DNA of 64,000 nt from an uncultured Desulfovibrio sp. (GTDB taxonomy: Bacteria > Desulfobacterota > Desulfovibrionia > Desulfovibrionales > Desulfovibrionaceae), in assembly GCA_910587035.1 (NCBI GenBank), contig CAJUMQ010000003.1:99508-163507 (forward strand), given 5' to 3'. The notes beneath the pieces were generated by a model. That model made no database searches and was not told the DNA's origin. It saw nothing but the letters and a program-made list of their open reading frames with translations. Shown here piece by piece: positions 1 through 9,330 of this stretch. Position 1 is the stretch's first letter, and each line of letters begins with the position of its first letter. The position numbers were made by a program, and so were the translations under genes.

Positions 1-986
1 GGGAGCTTGACCATTGCGAGATTCCGGTGGGCATCGGCTTCAACATGCTGATAACCCGCAGGGCCATCAGGGCCATTGGCGGTCTGGATGGCTGCGCGGT
101 GTTCCGCGGATATTCGGAGGAGGTGGACTATTGCCTGCGTGCCAAAGAGGCAGGGCTGAAAAATTATGCGGCGCTGAATGTCTTTACAGGGCATCTTGGC
201 GGCCGCTCCTTTGGCGCCGGCAAAAGGGCCCTGGCAGCCCAGAACAATGAGGTGGTTTTCAAAAAATTCCCTGCCTACAGGCGCGATTATGACCTTTTCA
301 TGCAGGCCATGCCCATGGCCAGAGCCTTTGCCTGGATTACGCGCCAGGCCTTGCCAAGGCTTGGACCCATGCCGGAGGTGTTTGTCCAGCCCTGGAGCGA
401 TATTTTTATAAAATCTCCAGATACACCTCCCGCCACCCTGTACTGTCTGCCACGCCCGGACGGCGCAAGAATCTGTCTGAAGATATGCGGCAATGCGCCC
501 CTTGCGGCCCTGTTTTTTGATCTGCCCAATGATGCTGCGGATTTGGCCGAAGTCATTGCCATGTGCGGCTTTGCCAAAGCCATTCTCTCGCGGCCAATGC
601 CGCGCATCGCCGATATTCTTGCGAACATGGGGCTTGCCACAAGTGTCAAGGAGCACGATGGCGATTTGCCGCCTGCCCCGGCAAGTCCCCTGCCCGGATC
701 AGCCTGGCTGGCCGCGCCGCCAGAGACCCTGGCCGGCTGGCGCTGCCTGTGCGCCCTTGCCCGCCAGAACCCGGGGATAACCTTTTATGTGCCCAACCTG
801 AAAAAAATGTGGGGCCATGCCCCCCACCCCGCCAATCTGTGGAGTCTCTCCGGCTGCGAGGATGTGCGCCCCTATGCCCCGTCAGGTTTTCTCAGCCCTG
901 GGCGGCAGACGCAGCTGTGGCGGCATTGGCTGGAGGAGCGGCATGGCGCAAACATCACAATATATGGAGCCCCGGGCGATGTATGA
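1..986 (+). CDS. Glycosyltransferase family 2, C-terminal part (5' end outside window)
   Basis: The frame is open from base 3 to the stop at 984-986, so the gene starts before the window. The first visible residues are the end of a GT2 catalytic domain: a Phe-Asn-Met segment, then Tyr-Ser-Glu-Glu-Val-Asp-Tyr-Cys-Leu-Arg, the acidic (E/D)D-x-D/xCLR stretch typical of rhamnosyl/galactosyl-type GT2 enzymes, followed by a Gly-Gly-Arg-Ser-Phe-Gly loop. About 220 further residues form a C-terminal region I do not recognise. The gene overlaps the next one by 44 bases, indicating an operon of sugar transferases, probably for surface polysaccharide or flagellin glycosylation; the substrate cannot be told from sequence. 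Cytoplasmic, no membrane segment visible in this part. Confidence 0.75.
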   Translation, partial: ELDHCEIPVGIGFNMLITRRAIRAIGGLDGCAVFRGYSEEVDYCLRAKEAGLKNYAALNVFTGHLGGRSFGAGKRALAAQNNEVVFKKFPAYRRDYDLFMQAMPMARAFAWITRQALPRLGPMPEVFVQPWSDIFIKSPDTPPATLYCLPRPDGARICLKICGNAPLAALFFDLPNDAADLAEVIAMCGFAKAILSRPMPRIADILANMGLATSVKEHDGDLPPAPASPLPGSAWLAAPPETLAGWRCLCALARQNPGITFYVPNLKKMWGHAPHPANLWSLSGCEDVRPYAPSGFLSPGRQTQLWRHWLEERHGANITIYGAPGDV

Positions 987-3123
987 AGGCGAATTTGAGA
1001 TAAAAGGCAACTTTGCCACTGGCTGGGCCAGAGGCATGCCTCCAGCCGAGCCAGTCTGGGTGGAGCTGCTGGCAGAAGGCGTCAGCGCCGGCATTGCCCG
1101 GGCGGATCTGGAAACGCCCCATGGCTGCGGCTTCATTCTGGAAGTCCCCATCCCACTGCTGCAGGAGGACACCACCCTGCAAATGCGGGTGGTAAATTCC
1201 GGCTGTCTGCTTGCCCAAAAGCAGACCCCTCCAGAGGCGCAGGCTGCAAGGAGCCTGTGCGGCGAGGTTCAGGTAGGCGGAGCCCTTACATTCTCCGGCT
1301 GGGCTCTGGACCCAAAAGAGCCGGAAAAAAAGCTGACTGTATCTGCCCATTGCAATGGCGAAAAGCTGGCGGAGGCCGTGGCCTGTCTACCCCAGTATGA
1401 CCCGCCGGAGGCCGATGGCCACGCCTTCATCCTGCATCTGCCGCCCGAGCTGGCCAATGGCGAAAAAAGAACCATCAGCTTTCTTGACAGTGAAAACAGG
1501 GAACTGCCGGGCAGCCCCCTGAAAATAGGCGCCGCCATTCCCGATGTGTCCAGCTGGTGCGCCCAGCGCAAAAACATCGGCCCGGATGACCAGAAACTGC
1601 TCGCCGAGCTGCTGCGCAAGGTGGAGCGCATGCTGCCGGATCTGGTGGCTTCCGCAAATCTGGCGGACTGGAAAAAGGCCTTCCCGCCGCCTGCCCCCAA
1701 AGGCAGGGCCAAATTTGCCATCCATGCACCTTTTCTGACAGCAAGGGAGCTGGCTGCCCTGCTCAAGCAGCAAAAAGGCCTTGACTGCCGCATTGATGCC
1801 GCCAACCCCGATGCCGTTCTGCTGCTGCGCCCGGAGGATCGTCTGCACCCCCATGCCCTGGCCCTGCTCCATGAGACGCTGTTTGCCACAGGCGCAGCCA
1901 TTGCCTATGCCGACGGCGAGGATGATGCCTTGCCCCTGCTCCGCCCTGCCTGGGACAGGCATGCCTTTCTCGGCCATGACTATCTTGGCCCCATGCTGGT
2001 ACGCGGCCAGGCTTTCAGGCAGGCTGGTACAAAGGCCGATCCGGACTATCATGCCCTGCGGTTTGATCTGGCCATGAATTGCGGCGGCGGGATCGCGCAC
2101 CTGCCGCAACTATTGTCTGTGGAGGCGCCTTTTACAGATACAGGCCGGCGCAAGCAGGCCATGGAAAACTGGCTGGCCGACAATGCCCCGGCGGGCTCGC
2201 GTGTGGACAGTCTCGGTGGCGGCCTGTTTGGCATCCATTACGGGCTTGCCAAAAAACCGGCGGTCTCCGTGATCATACCTACCCGCGACCATGCCGATCT
2301 GCTGTCCCGCTGTGTGCAGTCCCTTGCATTAACCGACTGGCCAGATGCGGAGTATATAATCGTCGACAATGGCTCTGTTGAGGAGGATGCCAGAAGCCTG
2401 CTTGGGGAGCTGGCCGGCAGGGAGAACTTCCGCGTCATCCGCGATGCCGGCGTCTTCAACTATGCCCGCCTCAACAATGAGGCCGCGGCCATTGCCAGGG
2501 GCGAGTTGCTTTGCCTGCTCAATAATGATACTGAAATTCTTTCCGCGGACTGGCTTGCGGAACTGGCCGCCCCCCTGCTCTTTGAGGGGGAAAATGCCGG
2601 CTGCGCCGGCGCCAGGCTGCTCTGGCCCAATGGCCTGGTGCAGCATGGGGGGGTGGTGACCGGCCCGCTTCATCTGGCCGCCCATGTGGGCAACCGCTGG
2701 CTGGCTGATGAACCTGGCTACATGGGCCGCAATTTTATCCTGCAGCAGTATAGCGCGGTCACTGCGGCCTGTCTGCTTACGCCAAAAAAACTTTTTCTGG
2801 AAACAGGCGGTTTTGACGCCCGATCCTTTGCGGTGACATTCAATGATGTGGACTACTGCCTGCGCCTGCGCGCCCTGGGCAAAAAGATTGTCTGGACGCC
2901 CCATGCGCAGCTGCTGCACCATGAATCTGCAAGCCGCGGCCGGGATGTGACTTCTGCGGCCAAAGCCAGGGCAAGACGGGAATATCAGCATTTTCGCACA
3001 CGCTGGGGCGATTATGTGGATCCTTTTCATAATCCCAATTTGCCCCTTTGCGCCAATATGGAACCATTTTATGGACTGGCCCTGCCCCCCCGCCACAGGG
3101 GGCCGCGCATGATCAGTGGCTAA
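943..3123 (+). CDS. Glycosyltransferase family 2 with N-terminal beta-sandwich-like repeats
   Basis: 726 residues from the ATG at 943, chosen because GGAGGAG lies at 932-938. The N-terminal ~190 residues contain two similar segments, each opening with Gly-Glu-(Phe/Val)-x-(Ile/Val) and carrying a Gly-Trp-Ala motif (GWARG in the first, GWALD in the second), which look like tandem beta-sandwich units. A middle region of ~230 residues follows, then a clear GT2 domain in the last ~240 residues: VSVIIPTRDHADLL at its start, IVDNGS, the LLNNDTEIL nucleotide/metal-binding stretch, and FNDVDYCLRLR near the end. The gene sits between an overlapping GT2 and a GT4 only 18 bases downstream. A role in building a heteropolymer or glycosylating flagellin is inferred; the donor sugar is unknown. 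Confidence 0.8.
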   Translation: MAQTSQYMEPRAMYEGEFEIKGNFATGWARGMPPAEPVWVELLAEGVSAGIARADLETPHGCGFILEVPIPLLQEDTTLQMRVVNSGCLLAQKQTPPEAQAARSLCGEVQVGGALTFSGWALDPKEPEKKLTVSAHCNGEKLAEAVACLPQYDPPEADGHAFILHLPPELANGEKRTISFLDSENRELPGSPLKIGAAIPDVSSWCAQRKNIGPDDQKLLAELLRKVERMLPDLVASANLADWKKAFPPPAPKGRAKFAIHAPFLTARELAALLKQQKGLDCRIDAANPDAVLLLRPEDRLHPHALALLHETLFATGAAIAYADGEDDALPLLRPAWDRHAFLGHDYLGPMLVRGQAFRQAGTKADPDYHALRFDLAMNCGGGIAHLPQLLSVEAPFTDTGRRKQAMENWLADNAPAGSRVDSLGGGLFGIHYGLAKKPAVSVIIPTRDHADLLSRCVQSLALTDWPDAEYIIVDNGSVEEDARSLLGELAGRENFRVIRDAGVFNYARLNNEAAAIARGELLCLLNNDTEILSADWLAELAAPLLFEGENAGCAGARLLWPNGLVQHGGVVTGPLHLAAHVGNRWLADEPGYMGRNFILQQYSAVTAACLLTPKKLFLETGGFDARSFAVTFNDVDYCLRLRALGKKIVWTPHAQLLHHESASRGRDVTSAAKARARREYQHFRTRWGDYVDPFHNPNLPLCANMEPFYGLALPPRHRGPRMISG

Positions 3124-3141
3124 ACCCAGAGGAGATGCCCT

Positions 3142-4428
3142 ATGAACCCACGCACGATTTTAATAATCCATCAGGCTTTTCCCGGCCAGTTTGGCACGCT
3201 TGCCCGGACACTGGCCAAACAGGGGCACAGGGTTTTCGCCCTGGCCCTAAATCCCCAGGAAAGGGTGGAAGGTGTACGCATCATCCGCTATGCGCCAGTG
3301 AGAGCGCAGGACACCAAGGAGATGCCCTATCTGGACAAGGAGATGGACTCCAAACTGCTCAGGGCGGAGAGCGTTTACAAGGTCATGGCAGCCCTCAAAA
3401 AGCAGGGTCTGGAGCCGGATGTCATCTATGCCCATCCTGGCTGGGGCGAAGCCATGTTTGTGCGCGATGTCTGGCCCAAAGCCCGTTTTGTGGTCTATGC
3501 GGAATGGTTTTATCATGCCACTGGCCAGGAGGTTAATTTTGACCCCGCTGTGCCTGCCCTTACGGAAGAGGAGACCCTGCGCCTGGCAATCAAGAACACG
3601 CCCTTTTTGCATGGGCTCAGCGATTGCGATGCGGCCATCGCCCCCACCAACTGGCAAAAAAGCCGCTATCCGGCCTGGGCCTGGGACAAGATCAGGGTCA
3701 TCCATGACGGCCTGGATCTGCAGGAGCTGGCTCAGGTCAGACCCAGGGGTCTGGGCATCCCGTCCCAGGGCCTGAAACTCCGCAAGGGCATGCCCATTGT
3801 GACATACTCGGCCAGGCATCTTGAGCCTGTGCGCGGATTCCACTATTTCATGCGCGCGCTGCCAAAAATTCTGGCGGCCAATCCCCAGACCCATGTGGTG
3901 ATCATGGGCAGGGATGCCGGCACTCCCCAGACCAGCGGCTATGGCGCGGACAATCCCTCCGGCCTGAGCTGGCGCAGGGCCATGGAAAAGGAGCTGGCGG
4001 GCGCTGTGGACTTTAATCGCGTGCATTTTCTGGGCATGCTGGAGCGCAGGCTCTATCTCTCCATGCTCAAGCTCAGCGCATGCCATGTCTATCTCACCAC
4101 GCCCTTTATCCTCTCCTGGTCATTTCTTGAGGCGGCGGCCCTGGGCGTGCCCATTGTGGCCTCCAACACCCCGCCTGTGATGGAATTTGACAATCTCGAC
4201 GGCATTGAATATGTCGGCTTTAATGAGCCGGATGCCCTGGCGGCCAGGGTCGTCAACCGCCTGAACAACATAGGCGCGGATTATTCCCAGAGCAATATGA
4301 AGAAACTGGCCAACATGGATTTCTCGCATACAATACCGGCAATCACCGAGGTGCTGGTCACAGGCAGCCGCGGCCGGGACAATGATTCCGTTGTGGAGGA
4401 TCTGGTCATCATCGATGATGACGAATAA
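3142..4428 (+). CDS. Glycosyltransferase family 4
   Basis: 428 residues; ATG at 3142 preceded by AGAGGAG at 3128-3134. The N-terminus ILIIHQAFPGQFG followed by a GHxV segment is a GT-B fold N-lobe, with TYSARHLEPVRGFHYFMRAL opening the C-lobe and SWSFLEAAALGVPIVAS as the C-terminal E-x7-E-like donor-binding region (Glu of FLEAAA). GT4 enzymes are retaining transferases using nucleotide-sugars; the acceptor is probably a lipid-linked or protein-linked glycan. The last residues are strongly acidic (VVEDLVIIDDDE). It follows the GT2 gene by 18 bases and precedes a double-domain GT4, so it belongs to the same operon. Confidence 0.82.
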   Translation: MNPRTILIIHQAFPGQFGTLARTLAKQGHRVFALALNPQERVEGVRIIRYAPVRAQDTKEMPYLDKEMDSKLLRAESVYKVMAALKKQGLEPDVIYAHPGWGEAMFVRDVWPKARFVVYAEWFYHATGQEVNFDPAVPALTEEETLRLAIKNTPFLHGLSDCDAAIAPTNWQKSRYPAWAWDKIRVIHDGLDLQELAQVRPRGLGIPSQGLKLRKGMPIVTYSARHLEPVRGFHYFMRALPKILAANPQTHVVIMGRDAGTPQTSGYGADNPSGLSWRRAMEKELAGAVDFNRVHFLGMLERRLYLSMLKLSACHVYLTTPFILSWSFLEAAALGVPIVASNTPPVMEFDNLDGIEYVGFNEPDALAARVVNRLNNIGADYSQSNMKKLANMDFSHTIPAITEVLVTGSRGRDNDSVVEDLVIIDDDE

Positions 4429-4491
4429 GCCGCGCGGCTGAGCCGGCACGCGAAACATGCTTAAACCCATGGCCGTATCGGGCCTGTCCCG

Positions 4492-6915
4492 ATGCGGCCA
4501 TATCCTCAGGTTGTCTTGTCCAGATCCATTGCACTCATCGCACCCTCGCCAGTGCCCTTTCAGATTGGCGGCGCGGAAAAATTCTGGTGGGGCCTGTACC
4601 AGGCTCTTGCAGCCAGACCGGGAATCCTTGCCGAAATAATCAAGCTGCCATCGCCGGAGGCTACCTTTGGCCAGATTGTGCAGTCCTACCGGCAATTTGC
4701 GGAACTTGATCTTGCGCATTTCGACATGGTCATTTCCACAAAATATCCGGCCTGGATGATCCGGCATCCCAATCATGTGCTGTACATGCAGCATACCCTG
4801 CGCGGCCTGTACGACACATATCATTTTACAGGCCTGCCCGAGACCGTTGGCGAAGTTCCGGCCAGGCTCGAATCCCTCCTGGCCCTGGCCCGCAAACCAC
4901 ACCCGGACAGGGCGGACCTGGCTACCATGTTTGAGCTGTGCGATCGCGCTCTGGCAGACAAAAACCTGCCGCCACGGCTCTTTGCCTTTCCTGGCCCCCT
5001 GATCCGCGAGCTTGTGCATTTTTTTGACCGCGTGGCCCTGGCTCCAGGGCAGATATCCGCCTACCTGGCCATTTCACAAACTGTGCGGCAAAGGCCGGAA
5101 TATTTCCCCCAGGGCAGGGATGTGCTGGTTCTGCACCATCCCTCGGACATTGAGCGCTATCTCAATGACACTGGCAGCTATATCTTCACTGCCAGCCGCA
5201 TAAATTCCACAAAAAGGGTGGAGCTGCTGGTGCGGGCCATGGCCCATGTGCGGGCCAATGTGCCCCTGAAAATAGCCGGCACAGGCCCGGAGCTGGAGAA
5301 TCTCAAAAAACTTGCGGCCGCGGACCCACGCATCGAGTTTCTTGGCCATGTGCCGGATTCCGACCTTCCCAAACTGTATGCCGGGGCCATCTTTGTGCCC
5401 TTTGTGCCCTATCAGGAGGATTACGGCCTCATCACCATTGAGGCCATGAACTCCGGCAAGCCTGTGCTCACGGCCACGGATTGCGGCGGCGTCTGCGAAT
5501 TTGTGCAAAACGGCATCACTGGCCTCTGTGTTGAACCAAACCCGGCTGCCATTGGCCAGGGCATGCAGAAATTGCTGGACAACCCGGAACTTGTGGCAAA
5601 AATGGGCCAGCTGGCAAAAGACAGGGTCGCCTCCATACGCTGGCCCCAGGTGGTGGAAGCCCTGCTGCTGCATGCAGCGGGCGAAAGGGCCAGGGGTTCC
5701 GGTGACAAGGTCATAGTATGCAGCACCTTTGCGGCAGACAGGTTTGGCTCCGGTGGCCAGAGGCGGCTGTATCATTATTGCAGAGCCCTGGCGGCAAGAT
5801 TTTCCGTCTGCCTCATCTGCGGCGGCGATGGCGCCATGGCAGAGAGCGAGGAGCTGGCTCCCAATTTCTGGCAGCTGGCCATTCCCAGGCCCCGGCCTCT
5901 GCTGGAGGAGATTGAACGCCTGAAAAATGCCACCGGCGCCAGCATGGATGATGTGGCCATCATGCTGGCCAGCTCCGCATGGCCGGCATATCTGGACATG
6001 CTGGCATCCCAGCGCGCCGGAGCGGGACTGGTGGTGGCCTCCCACCCATATCTCCAGCCCATGATCAGCCAGGTCTGCGGAGATTTGCCCCTGATCTACG
6101 ATGCCCATAATGTGGAATATGATCTGAAGAGGTCCATCCATGGCATTGACGGGTCCCTTGTGGGCAGTGTGCGCCGTGTGGAGGAGGAATGCTGCCGGGC
6201 GGCCTGCGCCATCACCTGCTGCAGCGCCGGGGATGCCGCCAGGCTGGCCAGCCTCTACAATGTGCCGCAAGACATTTGCCATGTGCTGCCCAATGGTTTT
6301 GACAGCGATGAAATCACCTTTGCGGACAGCCGCAAGCGCCAGAGGCTCAGGCAGCAGCTCCCCTTTGCCGCAGCAAGGCTTGCGCTGTTCACAGGCAGCG
6401 GCCATGGCCCAAACGTGGAGGCCGCCAGGGAGATTATAGCCATGGCGCCAAAGCTGCCGGATATCCAGTTCATTCTGGCCGGCAGCGTCTGCAATCCCTT
6501 AAAATATGACAATTTGCCTCCAAATACGCATCTGGCCGGCATTGTATCCGAAAAAGCAAAAAACATTCTGCTCATGGCGGCGGATATTGGCCTGAACCCG
6601 GTCACCACGGGATCGGGCACAAATCTCAAGATCATTGAATATCTGGCATCAGGGCTGGAATGCCTTTCCACCCCCTTTGGCATGCGCGGTATGGCCGGCG
6701 AATATGCGCCCCTGGCGCATGTGTGCGAATTGCCGGATTTTCCGGCAGCCATGCGAAAAATTATCGCCAACCCCATTGCCGCCAATGTGGCGGACGGGAT
6801 TGCCAGCCGTGTGGCGGATACATGTTCCTGGCAGGCCTGCCTGCGGGATCTGCCGGAGATTGTGGCCCGGTGCCTGCAAAAAAGAGGGGATAAGACCCAA
6901 AATGCAGCAATTTGA
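4492..6915 (+). CDS. Two-domain glycosyltransferase (GT4-GT4 fusion)
   Basis: 807 residues containing two GT-B modules in tandem. Module 1 (about 10-405) has PVPFQIGGAEKFWWGL at the N-lobe and EDYGLITIEAMNSGKPVLTA as the donor-binding E-x7-E motif. Module 2 (about 410-800) starts VIVCSTFAADRFGSGGQRR, has LIYDAHNVEYD in the linker region and GSGTNLKIIEYLASGL as its donor-binding part. Two linked transferases can add two successive sugars. The start at 4492 has no convincing ribosome site; a TTG at 4513 (before SRSIALIAPSP) is an alternative. The 3' end overlaps the next small ORF by 14 bases. Same operon as the upstream transferases. Confidence 0.78.
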   Translation: MRPYPQVVLSRSIALIAPSPVPFQIGGAEKFWWGLYQALAARPGILAEIIKLPSPEATFGQIVQSYRQFAELDLAHFDMVISTKYPAWMIRHPNHVLYMQHTLRGLYDTYHFTGLPETVGEVPARLESLLALARKPHPDRADLATMFELCDRALADKNLPPRLFAFPGPLIRELVHFFDRVALAPGQISAYLAISQTVRQRPEYFPQGRDVLVLHHPSDIERYLNDTGSYIFTASRINSTKRVELLVRAMAHVRANVPLKIAGTGPELENLKKLAAADPRIEFLGHVPDSDLPKLYAGAIFVPFVPYQEDYGLITIEAMNSGKPVLTATDCGGVCEFVQNGITGLCVEPNPAAIGQGMQKLLDNPELVAKMGQLAKDRVASIRWPQVVEALLLHAAGERARGSGDKVIVCSTFAADRFGSGGQRRLYHYCRALAARFSVCLICGGDGAMAESEELAPNFWQLAIPRPRPLLEEIERLKNATGASMDDVAIMLASSAWPAYLDMLASQRAGAGLVVASHPYLQPMISQVCGDLPLIYDAHNVEYDLKRSIHGIDGSLVGSVRRVEEECCRAACAITCCSAGDAARLASLYNVPQDICHVLPNGFDSDEITFADSRKRQRLRQQLPFAAARLALFTGSGHGPNVEAAREIIAMAPKLPDIQFILAGSVCNPLKYDNLPPNTHLAGIVSEKAKNILLMAADIGLNPVTTGSGTNLKIIEYLASGLECLSTPFGMRGMAGEYAPLAHVCELPDFPAAMRKIIANPIAANVADGIASRVADTCSWQACLRDLPEIVARCLQKRGDKTQNAAI

Positions 6916-7213
6916 CATGCGCGTTTTCATGGATGGAGTCCGTGCCCTTGCTGGCGAATCCACCGCCAGAATGACCTTTGCCCAGGCCCTGAAAGCCTGC
7001 ATGGGCAAGGATGGCGAGGAATTTGTCAAACAGGCCTATCCCCTCATTCTTGACAGATGCGCCGATCCCATAGGCCTTGCGGATTATGCCCGTGTTGGCG
7101 CCAGCAAACGCAAAAAGATCATTGCCCTTCTCTCCCTGGCCCTGTGTTCGGAAAGTCTGGCCAGATACGGCGCCGGCAGGCTGCTGCTGCGCCTCCGCGG
7201 ACGCAAATTCTGA
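6902..7213 (+). CDS. Unknown 103-residue protein, translationally coupled
   Basis: Starts at ATG 6902 inside the end of the double glycosyltransferase (14-base overlap) and stops with TGA at 7211-7213, whose last base is the A of the ATG of the methyltransferase gene. A GGGGATAAG-like purine stretch lies just upstream. The product is a small, mostly helical, basic protein (C-terminus RYGAGRLLLRLRGRKF) without signal peptide or membrane segment. I do not recognise the family. Being wedged between a glycosyltransferase and an rRNA methyltransferase with overlaps on both sides argues that it is really translated. Confidence 0.6.
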   Translation: MQQFDMRVFMDGVRALAGESTARMTFAQALKACMGKDGEEFVKQAYPLILDRCADPIGLADYARVGASKRKKIIALLSLALCSESLARYGAGRLLLRLRGRKF

Positions 7214-8463
7214 TGCCATTGCGTTCCTTTCGCCTTGTCTGCGCGGAGTCTGACGTTCCGCTGGTGGAACAACTGCTGGAGGCCGAGGGCTACAGGTTTG
7301 AGCCTGAGCCCTTTTCTCCCATATGCCGCAGGCTGCTGGCGGAACCCGCCCCCCTGGGCTCATCTCTGGCCGCTTTTTTTGGCCTGATCTATATTCAGGA
7401 CAGGTCCTCCATGCTGCCGCCTCTGGCACTGGCGCCCAGGCCCGGGGCGACAGTGCTGGACATGTGCGCAAGCCCGGGAAGCAAAACCGGTTTTCTGGCG
7501 CATATTGTGGGCAATGCCGGCTTTGTGCTGGCCAATGAGCCCAATGCCGCAAGGCTTGCAACATTGCGGGCCAATATGCAAAGGGCCAATCTTTTGCAGG
7601 TTGGCACCTGCGCATATGCAGGTGAAAAAATACCCCTGCCGGAAAATTCTCTTGACTATATCCTGCTCGATCCTCCTTGCTCCGGCTGGGGCACAGCGGA
7701 GAAAAATCCGGCAGTGCTGCGCCTATGGCAGGGCAAAAATCTGGACAGGCTCACAGCCATCCAGAAGAGCCTTCTGCGCCAGGCGGCCAGGCTGCTAAAA
7801 CCTGGCGGCCGCCTGCTCTACTCCACCTGCACCACCAACAGGGATGAAAATCAGCTCCAGACAATTTTTGCGGAGCGGGAACTGGGGCTTGCGCGCGAAC
7901 CATTACAACCTTTTGCCGGATTCACTTTTGAGGACAGTGGCGAAGGCTGCCTGCTTGTGGCAGGGGAGGCCTCCCAGGCGCAAGGGTTTTATCTCTCCCT
8001 GCTGCGCAAACCCGGCATCGCGGCGGAAAATGCGCGCGGCAGGCCGGATGGCCTTAGCCAGCTGCCGGATGCCGCGTGGCCCCGGGACATCTGCGACCCG
8101 AGCCTGCTGCCGCCTGGCATTGCCTGCAATTTCAATGGACGCGCCCGTTTTCTTCCAGATGGCGCCTGGTGTGTTGTGCGGCCAGGTTTTGCATGGCAGG
8201 GCTCCCTGCTGGGCCAGATGCGCGAGGCCGCAGGCCAGGCTGCCCTCGTGCCCCAGCCCTGGCAGCGGGGCACAATTCCACACGCTGCGCCCCGCCTCAC
8301 TCTTGCTGAGCCGGCGCGTATAAGGGATCTCCTTTGTGGCAGAAATGTATCCACAGACATTCGGGCAGCAAGGGCGGCCCTTTGCTGGCGCGATCTCCCT
8401 CTGGGCATTGTTGATATAAAAAATGGCCGCGCCATCTCCCGTTTTGGCCTGTGCAAGGCATGA
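7213..8463 (+). CDS. RsmB/RsmF-family RNA m5C methyltransferase
   Basis: 416 residues from the ATG at 7213, which overlaps the stop of the preceding ORF. It carries the NOL1/NOP2/Sun hallmarks: SAM-binding VLDMCASPGSKTGFLA, motif IV DPPCSGWGT and motif VI YSTCTTNRDENQ, the two cysteines being the release and nucleophile residues of this class. About 140 C-terminal residues resemble the PUA-like RNA-binding region seen in RsmF-type proteins. The family methylates cytidine C5 in rRNA (or tRNA) using S-adenosylmethionine. Whether it is RsmF or another paralogue is not decidable here; no N-terminal NusB domain is present, which argues against RsmB proper. Confidence 0.85.
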   Translation: MPLRSFRLVCAESDVPLVEQLLEAEGYRFEPEPFSPICRRLLAEPAPLGSSLAAFFGLIYIQDRSSMLPPLALAPRPGATVLDMCASPGSKTGFLAHIVGNAGFVLANEPNAARLATLRANMQRANLLQVGTCAYAGEKIPLPENSLDYILLDPPCSGWGTAEKNPAVLRLWQGKNLDRLTAIQKSLLRQAARLLKPGGRLLYSTCTTNRDENQLQTIFAERELGLAREPLQPFAGFTFEDSGEGCLLVAGEASQAQGFYLSLLRKPGIAAENARGRPDGLSQLPDAAWPRDICDPSLLPPGIACNFNGRARFLPDGAWCVVRPGFAWQGSLLGQMREAAGQAALVPQPWQRGTIPHAAPRLTLAEPARIRDLLCGRNVSTDIRAARAALCWRDLPLGIVDIKNGRAISRFGLCKA

Positions 8464-8509
8464 CGGCACAGGCAAAATCCATCAAACTCTCTGCAATCTG
8501 GTAGTCTCT

Positions 8510-9253
8510 ATGCTGATCTTTATCGCCATCAATCTGCTCTGGCTTGTGGGTGGCTTTGTCACAGGCATAACTTCCTTTGGCGGCAATCTGCTTTGTGTGC
8601 CCCTATGCTCCTTTCTCATGCCTCCAAAGGATGTGATTTTGATGGGATATATTGTTGGCGGCGGCATCTGCTTTTATCTCACCATGGTCTGGCGGCGGCA
8701 TATCAAATGGCGAGAAACCCTGTTTATTGTACTTTGCAGCCTTCCGGGTCTGCCCGCTGGCATTTTCCTGCTCAGGTGGGCCACCCCGGCATTTATCCTG
8801 ATTCTCGGTGGCGCCCTGGTGCTTCTTTTTCTGGTCTGGGAGCTTGCAAGAACCGGCTCACAGAGACCGCAAAAGCCCTGCTCCCTGCTTTGGGGCATAC
8901 CCCTGGGGTTCATCTCCGGTTTTTTCACAGCCGCCATCAGCATGGGTGGGCCGCCGGTGGTGATTTACGCCTTCCTGAGACACTGGGACAAGAATGAATC
9001 CCTCGCCAGCATAAACTTTGCCGCTGTGATAATAACTTTCTCCATCATATTTTCACATTGGCAGCTTGGGTCATACAATATGCCAATCATAAGACAGAGC
9101 CTGGGGGGGCTTGCATTTGCAGCCCTGGGTGTGGGCCTCAGCGTGCCTGTAATCAACCGCGTCAATGTGGCCCTGTTCCGCAAACTTCTCCTTGCGACAC
9201 TGTTTGTGGCCGCCCTGGCCATGCTGGTGCGCGGTTTTATGGACATTGCCTGA
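8510..9253 (+). CDS. TauE/SafE-family membrane permease
   Basis: About 247 residues from the ATG at 8510. It is strongly hydrophobic with roughly eight membrane segments and two similar halves, each with a Gly-rich entry: GGFVTGITSFGGNLLCVPL in the first, GFISGFFTAAISMGGPPVVIY in the second, the latter being the hallmark of TauE/SafE proteins. Members export sulfite, sulfoacetate or other small organic anions. The location 8 kb from the Xsc island makes sulfite or sulfonate export an attractive idea, but the family is broad and the gene is not in the island. No strong ribosome site precedes the chosen start. Terminated by the hairpin at 9275-9312. Confidence 0.8.
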   Translation: MLIFIAINLLWLVGGFVTGITSFGGNLLCVPLCSFLMPPKDVILMGYIVGGGICFYLTMVWRRHIKWRETLFIVLCSLPGLPAGIFLLRWATPAFILILGGALVLLFLVWELARTGSQRPQKPCSLLWGIPLGFISGFFTAAISMGGPPVVIYAFLRHWDKNESLASINFAAVIITFSIIFSHWQLGSYNMPIIRQSLGGLAFAALGVGLSVPVINRVNVALFRKLLLATLFVAALAMLVRGFMDIA

Positions 9254-9274
9254 TTTTTTGCCGGAAAAAATGGC

Positions 9275-9312
9275 AAAAAGGCCCCGGTTCTTTCGGTAAC
9301 CGGGGCCTTTTT
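9275..9312. terminator. Bidirectional intrinsic terminator
   Basis: A ten-base stem GGCCCCGGTT / AACCGGGGCC (9280-9289 and 9298-9307) with an 8-base loop, flanked by A5 on the left and T5 on the right. It sits between the convergent tauE-like gene (+) and adhE (-) and can serve both. Confidence 0.9.
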
Positions 9313-9330
9313 GCAGATAACTGGAGCTGC

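Noticed and set aside
5074..6405. 443-codon open frame on the minus strand opposite the double glycosyltransferase
   Set aside because: Antisense shadow; His/Gln/Gly-rich translation typical of reversed GC-rich genes.
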